Of a stretch of DNA of 64,000 nt, positions 25,553 to 33,497 are shown one piece after another (the stretch's first letter is position 1; each line of letters opens with the position of its first letter). Source of the DNA: Christiangramia lutea (lineage in GTDB: Bacteria; Bacteroidota; Bacteroidia; Flavobacteriales; Flavobacteriaceae); contig NZ_JAKVTV010000002.1 of assembly GCF_022489035.1 (NCBI RefSeq), positions 372,001 through 436,000 on the forward strand, written 5' to 3'. Under the pieces are notes generated by a model that saw only the letters and a list, made by a program, of their open reading frames with translations, had not been told where the DNA came from and did no database searches. The position numbers were made by a program, and so were the translations under genes.

Positions 25553-28480
25553 TCAATAATCTATAGATTCGTAAATAATTTTCTGGATCTCTGCCCTGAT
25601 GTCTTCACGAATCAGTTTTCGATTATTAGAATCGGGAAAAGTTCGGTTAGACAAAAATACGTAAACAATTTCTTCCTCTGGGTCTGCCCAGGCAAATGTA
25701 CCGGTGAAGCCACTGTGGCCAAAACTCATCATGGAAACACAATTACATGTGGGGCCAGCCTCGCTTAGTTGTGGTTTGTCGAATCCTACGCCACGCCTTA
25801 CATTATCCTCACAATAATAGCAAGTGTTATATTTATCTATGGTTTCTTCGTTAAGAAATTTATCACCTCCATAACTTCCCCCATTCATATAGGTTTGCAT
25901 CAATTTCGCTACATCATTTGCTGTGCTAAACAAACCTGCGTGTCCACCGATACCACCCTGCATGGCCGCGCCCTGATCATGAACAAAGCCTCTAACAACC
26001 TGGTTTCTCCATAATCTATCATATTCGGTTGGAGCGATTTGCAAAGAATCAAATCGAGTTCTGGGTAAATAACCCGTATAGGTTGCTCCCAAACGCTCAT
26101 AAATATGCTTCTGGGTGAGTTCATTCAGGGATTCACCGTAATAACCCTCTATATAATATTTCAGTAAATAATAGGGCAGATCGCTATACTTATATCTTAA
26201 ACTGCGTTCAAGATCACTTTTCTTGATGATATTCACGATGGTATCACCTATATCATCTCTTATATAAATATTATTAGCAACTTCCAGATTGAAATTATCT
26301 GAGGGAGATTTTTTGTAATAGGTTTCAGAAAGTTTTCTGGTTTTTGGCTCAAGGGTTGAGATATAAAAAGGTATCCAGGCCTGTAGCCTGGCGTAATGCA
26401 TGAGCATATCCTGCAACCTGATATTTTCTTTATCAGATCCTGCAAACTGGGGAAGCAATTCCACGAGTTTAGTATCGAAGTTTAATTCGTCTTTCTCATC
26501 AAGTTCCATAATAAGTGGTAAAGTTGCCAGTATCTTGGTAAGTGATGCAAGGTCGTAAATAGTGGTATCTGTGACCGGAACTTCTTTTTCGTAGGTCTGG
26601 TATCCAAAATTCTTCTGGTAAACAATTTTTCCCTTCCTGGCCACCAGGACCTGTGCCCCAGGAGTCATCTTTTTTTCGATAGCGAAATCTACAATACTAT
26701 CTATTTTGCTGAGTTTAGCAGAATTCATTCCTACCGTCTCCGGCATACCATAGGAAAGCCTTTGAAGATTATTGGTATTATAACCTGTACCAACAGGGAA
26801 CTCATTTTTAATACTTACCGGTAATCTCCCTTTTGCATCGGCAGCGCCAAATAACACCTGAGCAACTTTTTGTTGTGCGACCGTATTGTTCTGATAACCA
26901 ACTATAATTCCCTCAAGGTTCGCGAAACTTTTGATGTCTAAAAGAGCGTAAGGCCTTGCGAACAATGAAAGCACAGTTTTATTCTTCCTGGAAATTTCAT
27001 GTAACCATACTAATTCCTTATCTGAAAACTTAAAAGATGACCACGGACTTCCATCTGGTTTATGAAAACCTACAATCACATAATTATAATTATCCAGTTT
27101 TTTCAATAAGCCAGAAAGATTATCTGCCTTAATCCAGTCTACCTCGGCGTATTTTTTCATTTGCTTCAGGAATGCGCTTCCATCATCATTTCCAAAATTC
27201 ACATAAGCGATCTTCTTTTTTTCGATCTTTTTAACTGGAACTACAGCTTTATTATTCTTTACTACCGTAACCGCATTCTCGAAAAGTTCTTCAAGCAGAG
27301 CCTTATCCCTGGCCGTATTTAATTCCTTAACCAGGTAATTGGTATCAATAGGTTTAAATTCATTTAAACCTACCTTATACTTCGCGTATAATATTTTCTT
27401 AACTGAAAGCTCGAGCCTGTCTTCGGAAATTTCTCCTGAATTAACTGCCTCAATAATACTTTCTGATGCTTTACCAATATCTTCGCTCATCAACAAAATG
27501 TCGTTCCCGGCTTTAAAGGCCTCAAGATCTACCTCCCCCGGCTCCTTATTTCGTGAAGCTCCTTTCATATCCAGGGCATCCGTAAAAATGAGTCCGTTAA
27601 AGCCCATTTTCTTCTTCAGGATATCGGTTATGATAGTTTCAGAAAGAGATGCAGGCTGGCCGTTCTCAGATTCCAGTGCCGGAACATTTAAATGGGCAAC
27701 CATAACACTGCTAAGCCCTTCAGGAATAAGTTTTTTATAAGGGTATAGCTCTACGCCATCTATTCTTTCTGAAGAAAAATTAATGGTTGGCAGGGTTTTA
27801 TGAGAATCTGAATCTGTATCTCCATGACCAGGAAAGTGTTTTGCACTACTAAGTACACCTTCCCTATGCATACCTTTCATAAAGGCCAGCGACTTTTCAG
27901 TCACATTCAATTTATCCTCTCCAAAAGACCTGTTACCGATAATTGGGTTTTCCGGATTGGTATTTATATCTACAACTGGTGCAAAATTGAAATGAACGCC
28001 CACTCTTCTTGCATGCCTGGAAATAGCTGCTCCGGCTTCTTCAATTAACTGATCGTTTTGAATCGCTCCCAGGGTCATATTCCAGGGTAAGGCATAAGTG
28101 CTGTCCAGGCGCATGGCCAGGCCCCATTCTGCATCCATTCCAACAAGCAAGGGAACTTCAGACATTTCCTGAAATTCATTGGTTAACTGAGCCTGTTTTA
28201 CCGGTCCGCCTTTGGAAAAGATAATTCCTCCAATATGGTTTTCCCTGATATGCTTCCTGATGCTATCTGCCTCATTATCATTCTTGGACCAGATACTGGC
28301 CATGAACAACTGCCCTACCTTCTGTTTCAGGTTCATGGAATCGTAGATGCTATCTACCCATTGCTTCTGCTCAGGATAATCTTCAGTGAATAATGGGTTT
28401 TTAGGCTGAGAAACTCCCAGGAAGGGTATCAATAAAAAAAGAAAAAATATAAAAAACGTCTGTAGCTGCTTCAACTTCAT
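25553..28480 (-). CDS. GH3 beta-N-acetylglucosaminidase fused to a serine hydrolase (NagZ + beta-lactamase-like)
   Basis: This 975-residue exported protein has a signal peptide (about 1-25, ending GVSQ). The GH3 module (about 35-560) has KHFPGHGDT near 217, the catalytic-histidine segment DSHKTLP just after it, and the nucleophile Asp near 302 (FTDALDMKG). From about residue 590 a class-C beta-lactamase-like hydrolase follows, with SLTK near 645, YSD in place of YxN, and HSG near the end. This fusion is well known in Bacteroidota and is probably a peptidoglycan/muropeptide hydrolase. I use the ATG at 28480, which overlaps the upstream TGA stop by one base (TGATG), rather than the TTG at 28483. 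Confidence 0.92.
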   Translation of the reverse strand: MKLKQLQTFFIFFLFLLIPFLGVSQPKNPLFTEDYPEQKQWVDSIYDSMNLKQKVGQLFMASIWSKNDNEADSIRKHIRENHIGGIIFSKGGPVKQAQLTNEFQEMSEVPLLVGMDAEWGLAMRLDSTYALPWNMTLGAIQNDQLIEEAGAAISRHARRVGVHFNFAPVVDINTNPENPIIGNRSFGEDKLNVTEKSLAFMKGMHREGVLSSAKHFPGHGDTDSDSHKTLPTINFSSERIDGVELYPYKKLIPEGLSSVMVAHLNVPALESENGQPASLSETIITDILKKKMGFNGLIFTDALDMKGASRNKEPGEVDLEAFKAGNDILLMSEDIGKASESIIEAVNSGEISEDRLELSVKKILYAKYKVGLNEFKPIDTNYLVKELNTARDKALLEELFENAVTVVKNNKAVVPVKKIEKKKIAYVNFGNDDGSAFLKQMKKYAEVDWIKADNLSGLLKKLDNYNYVIVGFHKPDGSPWSSFKFSDKELVWLHEISRKNKTVLSLFARPYALLDIKSFANLEGIIVGYQNNTVAQQKVAQVLFGAADAKGRLPVSIKNEFPVGTGYNTNNLQRLSYGMPETVGMNSAKLSKIDSIVDFAIEKKMTPGAQVLVARKGKIVYQKNFGYQTYEKEVPVTDTTIYDLASLTKILATLPLIMELDEKDELNFDTKLVELLPQFAGSDKENIRLQDMLMHYARLQAWIPFYISTLEPKTRKLSETYYKKSPSDNFNLEVANNIYIRDDIGDTIVNIIKKSDLERSLRYKYSDLPYYLLKYYIEGYYGESLNELTQKHIYERLGATYTGYLPRTRFDSLQIAPTEYDRLWRNQVVRGFVHDQGAAMQGGIGGHAGLFSTANDVAKLMQTYMNGGSYGGDKFLNEETIDKYNTCYYCEDNVRRGVGFDKPQLSEAGPTCNCVSMMSFGHSGFTGTFAWADPEEEIVYVFLSNRTFPDSNNRKLIREDIRAEIQKIIYESIDY

Positions 28481-28965
28481 CAACTTATAAAACGTTTATG
28501 CCAGCTTTCAGATGCTGGAACTTCCCAGTCTGAAAGATATTCAGCTTTATTATTTACCAGATTATTAAATACGATCGTGTTCGGCGATACCGCTTTCTGT
28601 TTCGCCATTTTTCTGAAATCGGTTAGACTTTTATAAGCGATGAATTCCCCTTGTTTGTAAGAAACATTCATTTTATCCAAAAGATCAACATTGAAATCCT
28701 TTTCCAGCTGCTGAATGAATTGAACAGAGGCATCTATAGAGCATCCGGAAGCAGCATTCAATTGCTGATCCAGGGCGATGGTAATAAAGCGTCTATATTT
28801 TATTTCGTAAGAAGCTTTGAGATCTGCACCATGAGCGGTCCATTTCTCAATGAAGGAATCTAATCTACCGGACAACTCATTAATTTCATCTTCGGTAAAA
28901 GACCTGTTCGCCTGATAAATCCATACTCTGGAACTATCGGGAAGGCTATCAAATGGTACTAACAT
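28480..28965 (-). CDS. Conserved hypothetical protein of Bacteroidota
   Basis: This 161-residue soluble protein begins VPFDSLPDSSRVWIYQANRSF and has an invariant-looking GCSIDASVQF segment near the middle. It has no signal peptide, membrane helix, Walker A or ABC signature. Related flavobacterial proteins are often labelled 'ABC transporter ATPase', a name the sequence does not support. The single Cys in GCSID could be functional. It is the first gene of the operon with the GH3 fusion and bshA (TGATG coupling to the next gene). A promoter flanked by an inverted repeat precedes it. Confidence 0.65.
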   Translation of the reverse strand: MLVPFDSLPDSSRVWIYQANRSFTEDEINELSGRLDSFIEKWTAHGADLKASYEIKYRRFITIALDQQLNAASGCSIDASVQFIQQLEKDFNVDLLDKMNVSYKQGEFIAYKSLTDFRKMAKQKAVSPNTIVFNNLVNNKAEYLSDWEVPASESWHKRFIS

Positions 28966-28966
28966 A

Positions 28967-29009
28967 AAGGCTAATATTGAATTGTTACAAATCTAATTTA
29001 TTTAGCCTT
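28967..29009. repeat. Inverted repeat straddling the promoter of the GH3-bshA operon
   Basis: AAGGCTAA (28967-28974) and TTAGCCTT (29002-29009) form a perfect 8-base dyad with 27 bases between. One arm lies in the spacer between -33 and -7 elements and the other near the predicted transcription start. This is where an operator would sit. It could instead be a long-loop hairpin after the upstream gene. Confidence 0.4.
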
Positions 29010-29018
29010 CAGGTCAAA
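28988..29018 (-). promoter_or_regulatory. Promoter of the hypothetical-GH3-bshA operon
   Basis: On the minus strand, TTTG (29018-29015) is followed after 19 bases by TAGATTTG (28995-28988), an exact -7 box, 22 bases before the ATG at 28965. This is one of the best consensus promoters in the window. Confidence 0.65.
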
Positions 29019-29051
29019 TATAGTACCGGGATTTAACTTTTGATTATTTAT

Positions 29052-29843
29052 TTAAAGATCTTCGGCGTTGGCGATCATTTCAGCAACATCCATTACTGCC
29101 ACGCTGTCTTCTTTTTCCTTATTTTTCACTCCGTCTGTCATCATAGTATTACAAAACGGGCAACCTGCTGCAATAATCTCAGGCTGCGTTTCCAGAGCCT
29201 GTTCAGTCCTTTCGATATTTACATCTTTATTTCCAGGTTCTGGCTCTTTGAACATTTGGCCACCACCAGCACCACAGCAAAGACCATTCTTTTTACACTT
29301 GCGCATTTCCACCAGCTCAACTTCTAATTTTCTTAAAAGATCACGTGGAGCTTCATATTCGCCATTAGCACGTCCTAAATAGCAAGGATCATGAAATGTA
29401 ATCTTTTTTCCTTTGAATTTTCCTCCCTCAACCTTAAGTCGGCCTTCACTAAGCAGGTTCTTAAGAAATTGGGTATGATGCATTACATCATAATTCCCAC
29501 CTAAAGCAGGATATTCATTTTTAATGGTATTAAAGCAGTGAGGACAGGCAGTAACCACCTTCTTGATTTCGTAGCCGTTAAGCACTTCAATATTTGTAGC
29601 AGCCTGCATCTGGAAAAGAAACTCATTACCAGCCCTTTTAGCAGGGTCACCTGTACAACTTTCTTCTGTTCCCAGTACAGCAAAATCTACTTTGGCTTCA
29701 TGTAATAATTTCACAAAGGCTTTCGTGATTTTCTTAGCTCGGTCGTCAAAACTTCCTGCGCATCCTACCCAAAAGAGAACTTCCGGTTTTTTACCTTCTG
29801 CCATATATTCGGCCATTGTTGGAACCTTAAGTGCTTCTGCCAT
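29052..29843 (-). CDS. CCG-domain Fe-S protein (HdrB-like)
   Basis: This 263-residue cytosolic protein has two cysteine-rich CCG domains. The first has VLFWVGCAGSFDDRAKK and CPHCFNTIKNEYPALGG. The second has FHDPCYLGRANG...CKKNGLCCGAGGGQMF and GCPFCNTMM. This resembles HdrB/GlpC-type subunits that bind a non-cubane 4Fe-4S cluster and handle thiol/disulfide or quinone-linked electrons. It follows the membrane Fe-S protein by 36 bases, and together they look like a two-subunit quinone-linked oxidoreductase. The electron donor is unknown. Cysteines appear intact. Confidence 0.85.
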   Translation of the reverse strand: MAEALKVPTMAEYMAEGKKPEVLFWVGCAGSFDDRAKKITKAFVKLLHEAKVDFAVLGTEESCTGDPAKRAGNEFLFQMQAATNIEVLNGYEIKKVVTACPHCFNTIKNEYPALGGNYDVMHHTQFLKNLLSEGRLKVEGGKFKGKKITFHDPCYLGRANGEYEAPRDLLRKLEVELVEMRKCKKNGLCCGAGGGQMFKEPEPGNKDVNIERTEQALETQPEIIAAGCPFCNTMMTDGVKNKEKEDSVAVMDVAEMIANAEDL

Positions 29844-29879
29844 ATTATTTATCTTTTACTCGTATTCTTTAATTCTGTA

Positions 29880-31220
29880 TTATTTTTCCTCTGCCCACTT
29901 CAACCTATCCATCTGGTTATAAGGCCATGGAGCGCCATTATTCTCGATATTGGTCATCGCAATAGCCAGCTCATTAGGAGCGGCACTTTGCTCCATCACT
30001 AGATATCTTCTCATATCCAGAATAATCGATAACGGATCTATTCCTACCGGACAGGCTTCAACACAAGCATTACAAGTGGTACAAGCCCATAGTTCTTCTC
30101 TTAGAATATAATCGTCCAGTAATTGCTTGCCGTCATCTTCGAATTTTCCATTCTTATTAATGATCTCCCCAACCTCTTCTACCCTGTCACGGGTGTCCAT
30201 CATGATCTTACGCGGAGATAATTTCTTGCCGGTCTGGTTTGCTGGGCATTCTGATGTACAGCGACCACATTCCGTACAGGTATAAGAATTTAATAATTGT
30301 ACCTGGTTTAGATCAAAAATATCTGAAGCTCCAAATTTTTCGGGTTCTCCCTCATCTTCTCCTTCTGCAGGTGCTGCAAAAGGATCGGCATTTGGATCCA
30401 TCATTAATTCAACCTCCTTTTTAACCGCTTCCAGGTTATCGAATTCTCCCTGAGGAGTAAGCTTCGACAAATAAACATTCGGAAATGCAAGGATAATATG
30501 AAGATGCTTTGAATAATAAAGGTAGTTCAGGAAAAATAAGATTCCCAGTATATGAAGCCACCAGGCTACTCTTTCAATGATTATCAATGTTGCATTACTC
30601 AGGCCATCTAACAAGGGAAGCAAATACTGACTGATAGGGAAACTTCCCATGATGCCTGCTTCAGAAGCATAATGATCTGCCCCATTTAACTGTAACTGAT
30701 AATCGGCAGCATTCATGGTTAGGAAAAGGATCATCAAAACCATTTCAAAATATAGAATATAGTTGGCATCATTTTTAGGCCAACCTTTTAATTCCCTGCT
30801 TAAAAACCTTTTAATGTTTATTGTATTTCTTCTAATCCAGAATATAACTACTCCTACAAACACCAGGAATGCAAGGATCTCAAAACTAAAGATCAAAACA
30901 TCATAAAAACCTCCCAGGAAAGAAAAAACGCGGTGGGTACCAAAGATACCATCTATGATGATCTCCAATACTTCAATATTTATTATGATAAAGCCAACAT
31001 ATACTATAATATGAAGAATCCCCGCAATAGGCCTTTTTACCATTTTGCTTTGCCCCATGGCTACCCTGGCCATCTTGGCAAATCTTTCACCCTGGTTATC
31101 TGAACGGTCTACTTCCCTGCCCAGTTTTATATTCCTTATTACACGTTTGATGTTTCTGGCAAAAAAGCCAATTCCTGCCACTAAGGCAATTACAAAAAGA
31201 ATTTGCGCAACGATCTGCAT
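29880..31220 (-). CDS. Membrane-bound 4Fe-4S protein (HdrC/NarI-like)
   Basis: This 446-residue protein has an N-terminal membrane part with about five to six helices (1-245) and several His residues that could bind haem b. An acidic linker (about 283-298) follows, then two ferredoxin-type clusters: C315-x2-C318-x2-C321-x3-C325 and C380-x2-C383-x2-C386-x3-C390. This matches NarI/HdrC-like fusions that pass electrons to or from the quinone pool. With the downstream CCG protein it forms a probable complex, similar to DsrMK or HmeCD. It starts 6 bases after the MCE gene stop, within the amidase-MCE operon. Confidence 0.87.
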   Translation of the reverse strand: MQIVAQILFVIALVAGIGFFARNIKRVIRNIKLGREVDRSDNQGERFAKMARVAMGQSKMVKRPIAGILHIIVYVGFIIINIEVLEIIIDGIFGTHRVFSFLGGFYDVLIFSFEILAFLVFVGVVIFWIRRNTINIKRFLSRELKGWPKNDANYILYFEMVLMILFLTMNAADYQLQLNGADHYASEAGIMGSFPISQYLLPLLDGLSNATLIIIERVAWWLHILGILFFLNYLYYSKHLHIILAFPNVYLSKLTPQGEFDNLEAVKKEVELMMDPNADPFAAPAEGEDEGEPEKFGASDIFDLNQVQLLNSYTCTECGRCTSECPANQTGKKLSPRKIMMDTRDRVEEVGEIINKNGKFEDDGKQLLDDYILREELWACTTCNACVEACPVGIDPLSIILDMRRYLVMEQSAAPNELAIAMTNIENNGAPWPYNQMDRLKWAEEK

Positions 31221-31226
31221 GGTTGG

Positions 31227-32186
31227 TTATTTTAAAGAATCTTTCGGTGGGTCATATGGCCCCGGATTTTTACCAAATACCGAGAAGTGAACATAACGCT
31301 TTGGATTTAACTTAACGTCCTGCAATAATTCCTCCAGTTGTTTGGTTGCCCTGTCCAGGTTATTATAGACAGCGTCGTCATTTATAAGTTTTGCAGCGGT
31401 ACCTTCACCATTATTAAGTTTATCTGAAATCGATTCAAAATCTGCAATCACTTTTTCAAGATCATTTATGATCTTGTTAATGTCCATTTTGGTAAGAGTA
31501 TCTGAAAACTTATTGAAATTGGTAGACATTTCGTCCAGATTGGTGAATGTTCTGTCAAGTTTCTCTGAATTTCCCTGCACAATACCCTGTAACTCATCTG
31601 CAGTAATTTTGAATGAAGTAACTGTGGCATCAAGGTTTCTGAATGTTCCCCTTATATTATTTCGAGTAGAATCGTCAAGAATTTCAGTGATGGCGGTAAG
31701 CATGGAATCTGCACTTACGATAGTATTTTCAAGCTTGGACTGTAGAGGAGTAAGCCTGTCATTAACCAGCTCCATAATACCTTCTTCTTTCGTACCTTCA
31801 AGAGTATCTCCAGATTTGGCCATTCCCGTTTTTACGTCATATTTAGGAACAATAGCCAGGGATTTCCCTCCAATGATACCACCTCCATAAATATTCGCTT
31901 CGCTGTTTCGTGAAAATTTAAAATCATTTTTAACCGTAAAGGTTACTAAAAGTTCACCCTGGTTGTTCAGGAAATCGATACTGGTGATCTGGCCAACTTT
32001 GAGACCATTAATGGTCACTTCTGAAGATGGAGATAATCCTTCCACATCATCGTAGACTGCATAAAAGGTTCGACTATTGTCCAGTAGATTTTCCCCTTTA
32101 AGAAAACTATAACCGAAAATTAAAATAACTATTGCGATAATAGCTAGCAGGGCAGTTTTTACCTCTCTGGAATATTTCAAAAGCAA
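31227..32186 (-). CDS. MlaD-type MCE lipid-transport protein
   Basis: This protein of about 319 residues has one N-terminal transmembrane helix (about 12-30) and an MCE domain (about 37-115) with VYDDVEGLSPSSEVTINGLKVG. A long helical C-terminal part (about 150-290) follows, with heptad-like spacing. MCE proteins form hexameric periplasmic lipid tunnels. The partners MlaE and MlaF are not in this window. The frame begins with TTG at 32186, but the TTG at 32180 (MKYSREVKT...) gives the usual family N-terminus and may be the real start. It lies between the amidase gene (50 bases upstream) and the Fe-S protein gene. Confidence 0.88.
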   Translation of the reverse strand: MLLKYSREVKTALLAIIAIVILIFGYSFLKGENLLDNSRTFYAVYDDVEGLSPSSEVTINGLKVGQITSIDFLNNQGELLVTFTVKNDFKFSRNSEANIYGGGIIGGKSLAIVPKYDVKTGMAKSGDTLEGTKEEGIMELVNDRLTPLQSKLENTIVSADSMLTAITEILDDSTRNNIRGTFRNLDATVTSFKITADELQGIVQGNSEKLDRTFTNLDEMSTNFNKFSDTLTKMDINKIINDLEKVIADFESISDKLNNGEGTAAKLINDDAVYNNLDRATKQLEELLQDVKLNPKRYVHFSVFGKNPGPYDPPKDSLK

Positions 32187-32236
32187 ATATTTTAGTGGAT
32201 ACGCACAAATTTAGAAATAAATATATAAAAGCTGTC

Positions 32237-33361
32237 CTATTTGAGCTTAGATTTTAACGCGTCATTAACCGTTATTTTGTGGTCATCCCTGAAGGCAACG
32301 ATATAACTTGTTGGATATCCTTTGTTTATCGCTTCCTGATGTAATTGCTGAATTTTTAAATAATCTGAGGTCTCACCATAATAATACTTAAACATTCCAT
32401 TTTCCTTGCTGCGATCCACATTTTTTAATCCTTTAAAATTATAAGGTTTAGGATCTATTTTTTTTGAACCGGCGGCAAGCTGAACCCTGAAGATAACGTC
32501 TTTGTATATTTGGGCCGGTTGAGTTACCGGATTATCTAAATTCTCTGCCGGGTGATCCTTGGCGATACTTTCTAAAAGATTCAGGTTAATGGTTTTGCTG
32601 TATTGAACGATTGCCTCGGTAATCGCCCTTGCCATATCTTCCTGCCCTCGACTGCTGTTAAGATAACGACCTTCCTGGTTATTGGTAAGAAAACCTGTTT
32701 CTACCAAAACACTGGGCATATAGGTCTGGTGCAGAACAATAAGTCCCATTTGCTTTACTCCACGATTCTTACGCTTCAGGTCATTTGTAAATTCCTTCTG
32801 AACCAGGTCTGCCAGAAGTATACTTTGATCCAGGTACTCCTCCTGCATAATGGTTGAACCAATAGTTGATTCGGGTGAATTTGGGTCGAAGCCCTCATAA
32901 GTCACTTCATAGTTTTCCTCCAGATAGATCACCGAATTTTCCTTTTTGGCTACTTCAAAATTGGTTTCATTCCGATTTAGCCCCAAAACAAAAGTTTCGG
33001 TACCTGAGGCCTGTGAATTATGAGAATTACAATGTACAGAAACAAAAAGATCGGCATTGGCTTCGTTAGCAATCCTCCCTCTTTCGAACAATTCTACAAA
33101 AACATCAGATTTCCTGGTGTAAACCACCTTAACCCCTTCATATTTTTCGAGTTCTTTGCCAATTTTAAGGATAATGCTAAGGGCGATATCCTTTTCCTTG
33201 AAGCCATTCCCCATATTTCCCGGGTCCTTCCCACCATGACCGGCGTCAAGCACCACCACAAACTGATCTTTAACAGGAGGGATTTCTGCCGCAATTGCAG
33301 AATTAGAAAGACTTAATATAAAAATTGTGAATACGAAAAGTTTAAGTAAGTTCGTTCTCAT
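32237..33361 (-). CDS. N-acetylmuramoyl-L-alanine amidase (Amidase_3) with SPOR-like tail
   Basis: This 374-residue protein has a signal peptide (about 1-24, ending AIAA). The zinc amidase domain has VVLDAGHGGKDPGN (first His), a downstream Glu in the KEKDIALS stretch, SVHCNSH (second His) and VETGFLTN (catalytic Glu). Residues about 288-365 look like a SPOR-type glycan-binding domain (FRVQLAAGSKKI...YIVAFRDD). It should cleave the amide between MurNAc and L-Ala during cell separation, and the tail could direct it to denuded septal glycan. It is the first gene of the amidase-MCE-FeS-FeS unit, divergent from lptD. Confidence 0.9.
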   Translation of the reverse strand: MRTNLLKLFVFTIFILSLSNSAIAAEIPPVKDQFVVVLDAGHGGKDPGNMGNGFKEKDIALSIILKIGKELEKYEGVKVVYTRKSDVFVELFERGRIANEANADLFVSVHCNSHNSQASGTETFVLGLNRNETNFEVAKKENSVIYLEENYEVTYEGFDPNSPESTIGSTIMQEEYLDQSILLADLVQKEFTNDLKRKNRGVKQMGLIVLHQTYMPSVLVETGFLTNNQEGRYLNSSRGQEDMARAITEAIVQYSKTINLNLLESIAKDHPAENLDNPVTQPAQIYKDVIFRVQLAAGSKKIDPKPYNFKGLKNVDRSKENGMFKYYYGETSDYLKIQQLHQEAINKGYPTSYIVAFRDDHKITVNDALKSKLK

Positions 33362-33442
33362 AAAAAGCTAACGCTTAAGTAGGTTGAATATTTTAATTAC
33401 TATTTTTCCTGCACCTTCAAATCTCAGCTGAAAAAATATATG

Positions 33443-33450
33443 TAATTTTG
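33443..33450 (+). promoter_or_regulatory. -7 box of lptD
   Basis: TAATTTTG matches TAnnTTTG exactly. Transcription would begin near 33457, which supports the TTG at 33498 as the start rather than an upstream codon in the same open frame. Confidence 0.5.
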
Positions 33451-33497
33451 GATTTGCAAAAAGCAAGCCAATCCGTACAAAAATAGCACTTAAAGCA

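Noticed and set aside
28480-28965. Calling the 161-residue protein an ABC transporter ATPase
   Set aside because: No Walker A, Walker B or ABC signature motif is present and the protein is too short; the name used for relatives looks like a carried-over error.
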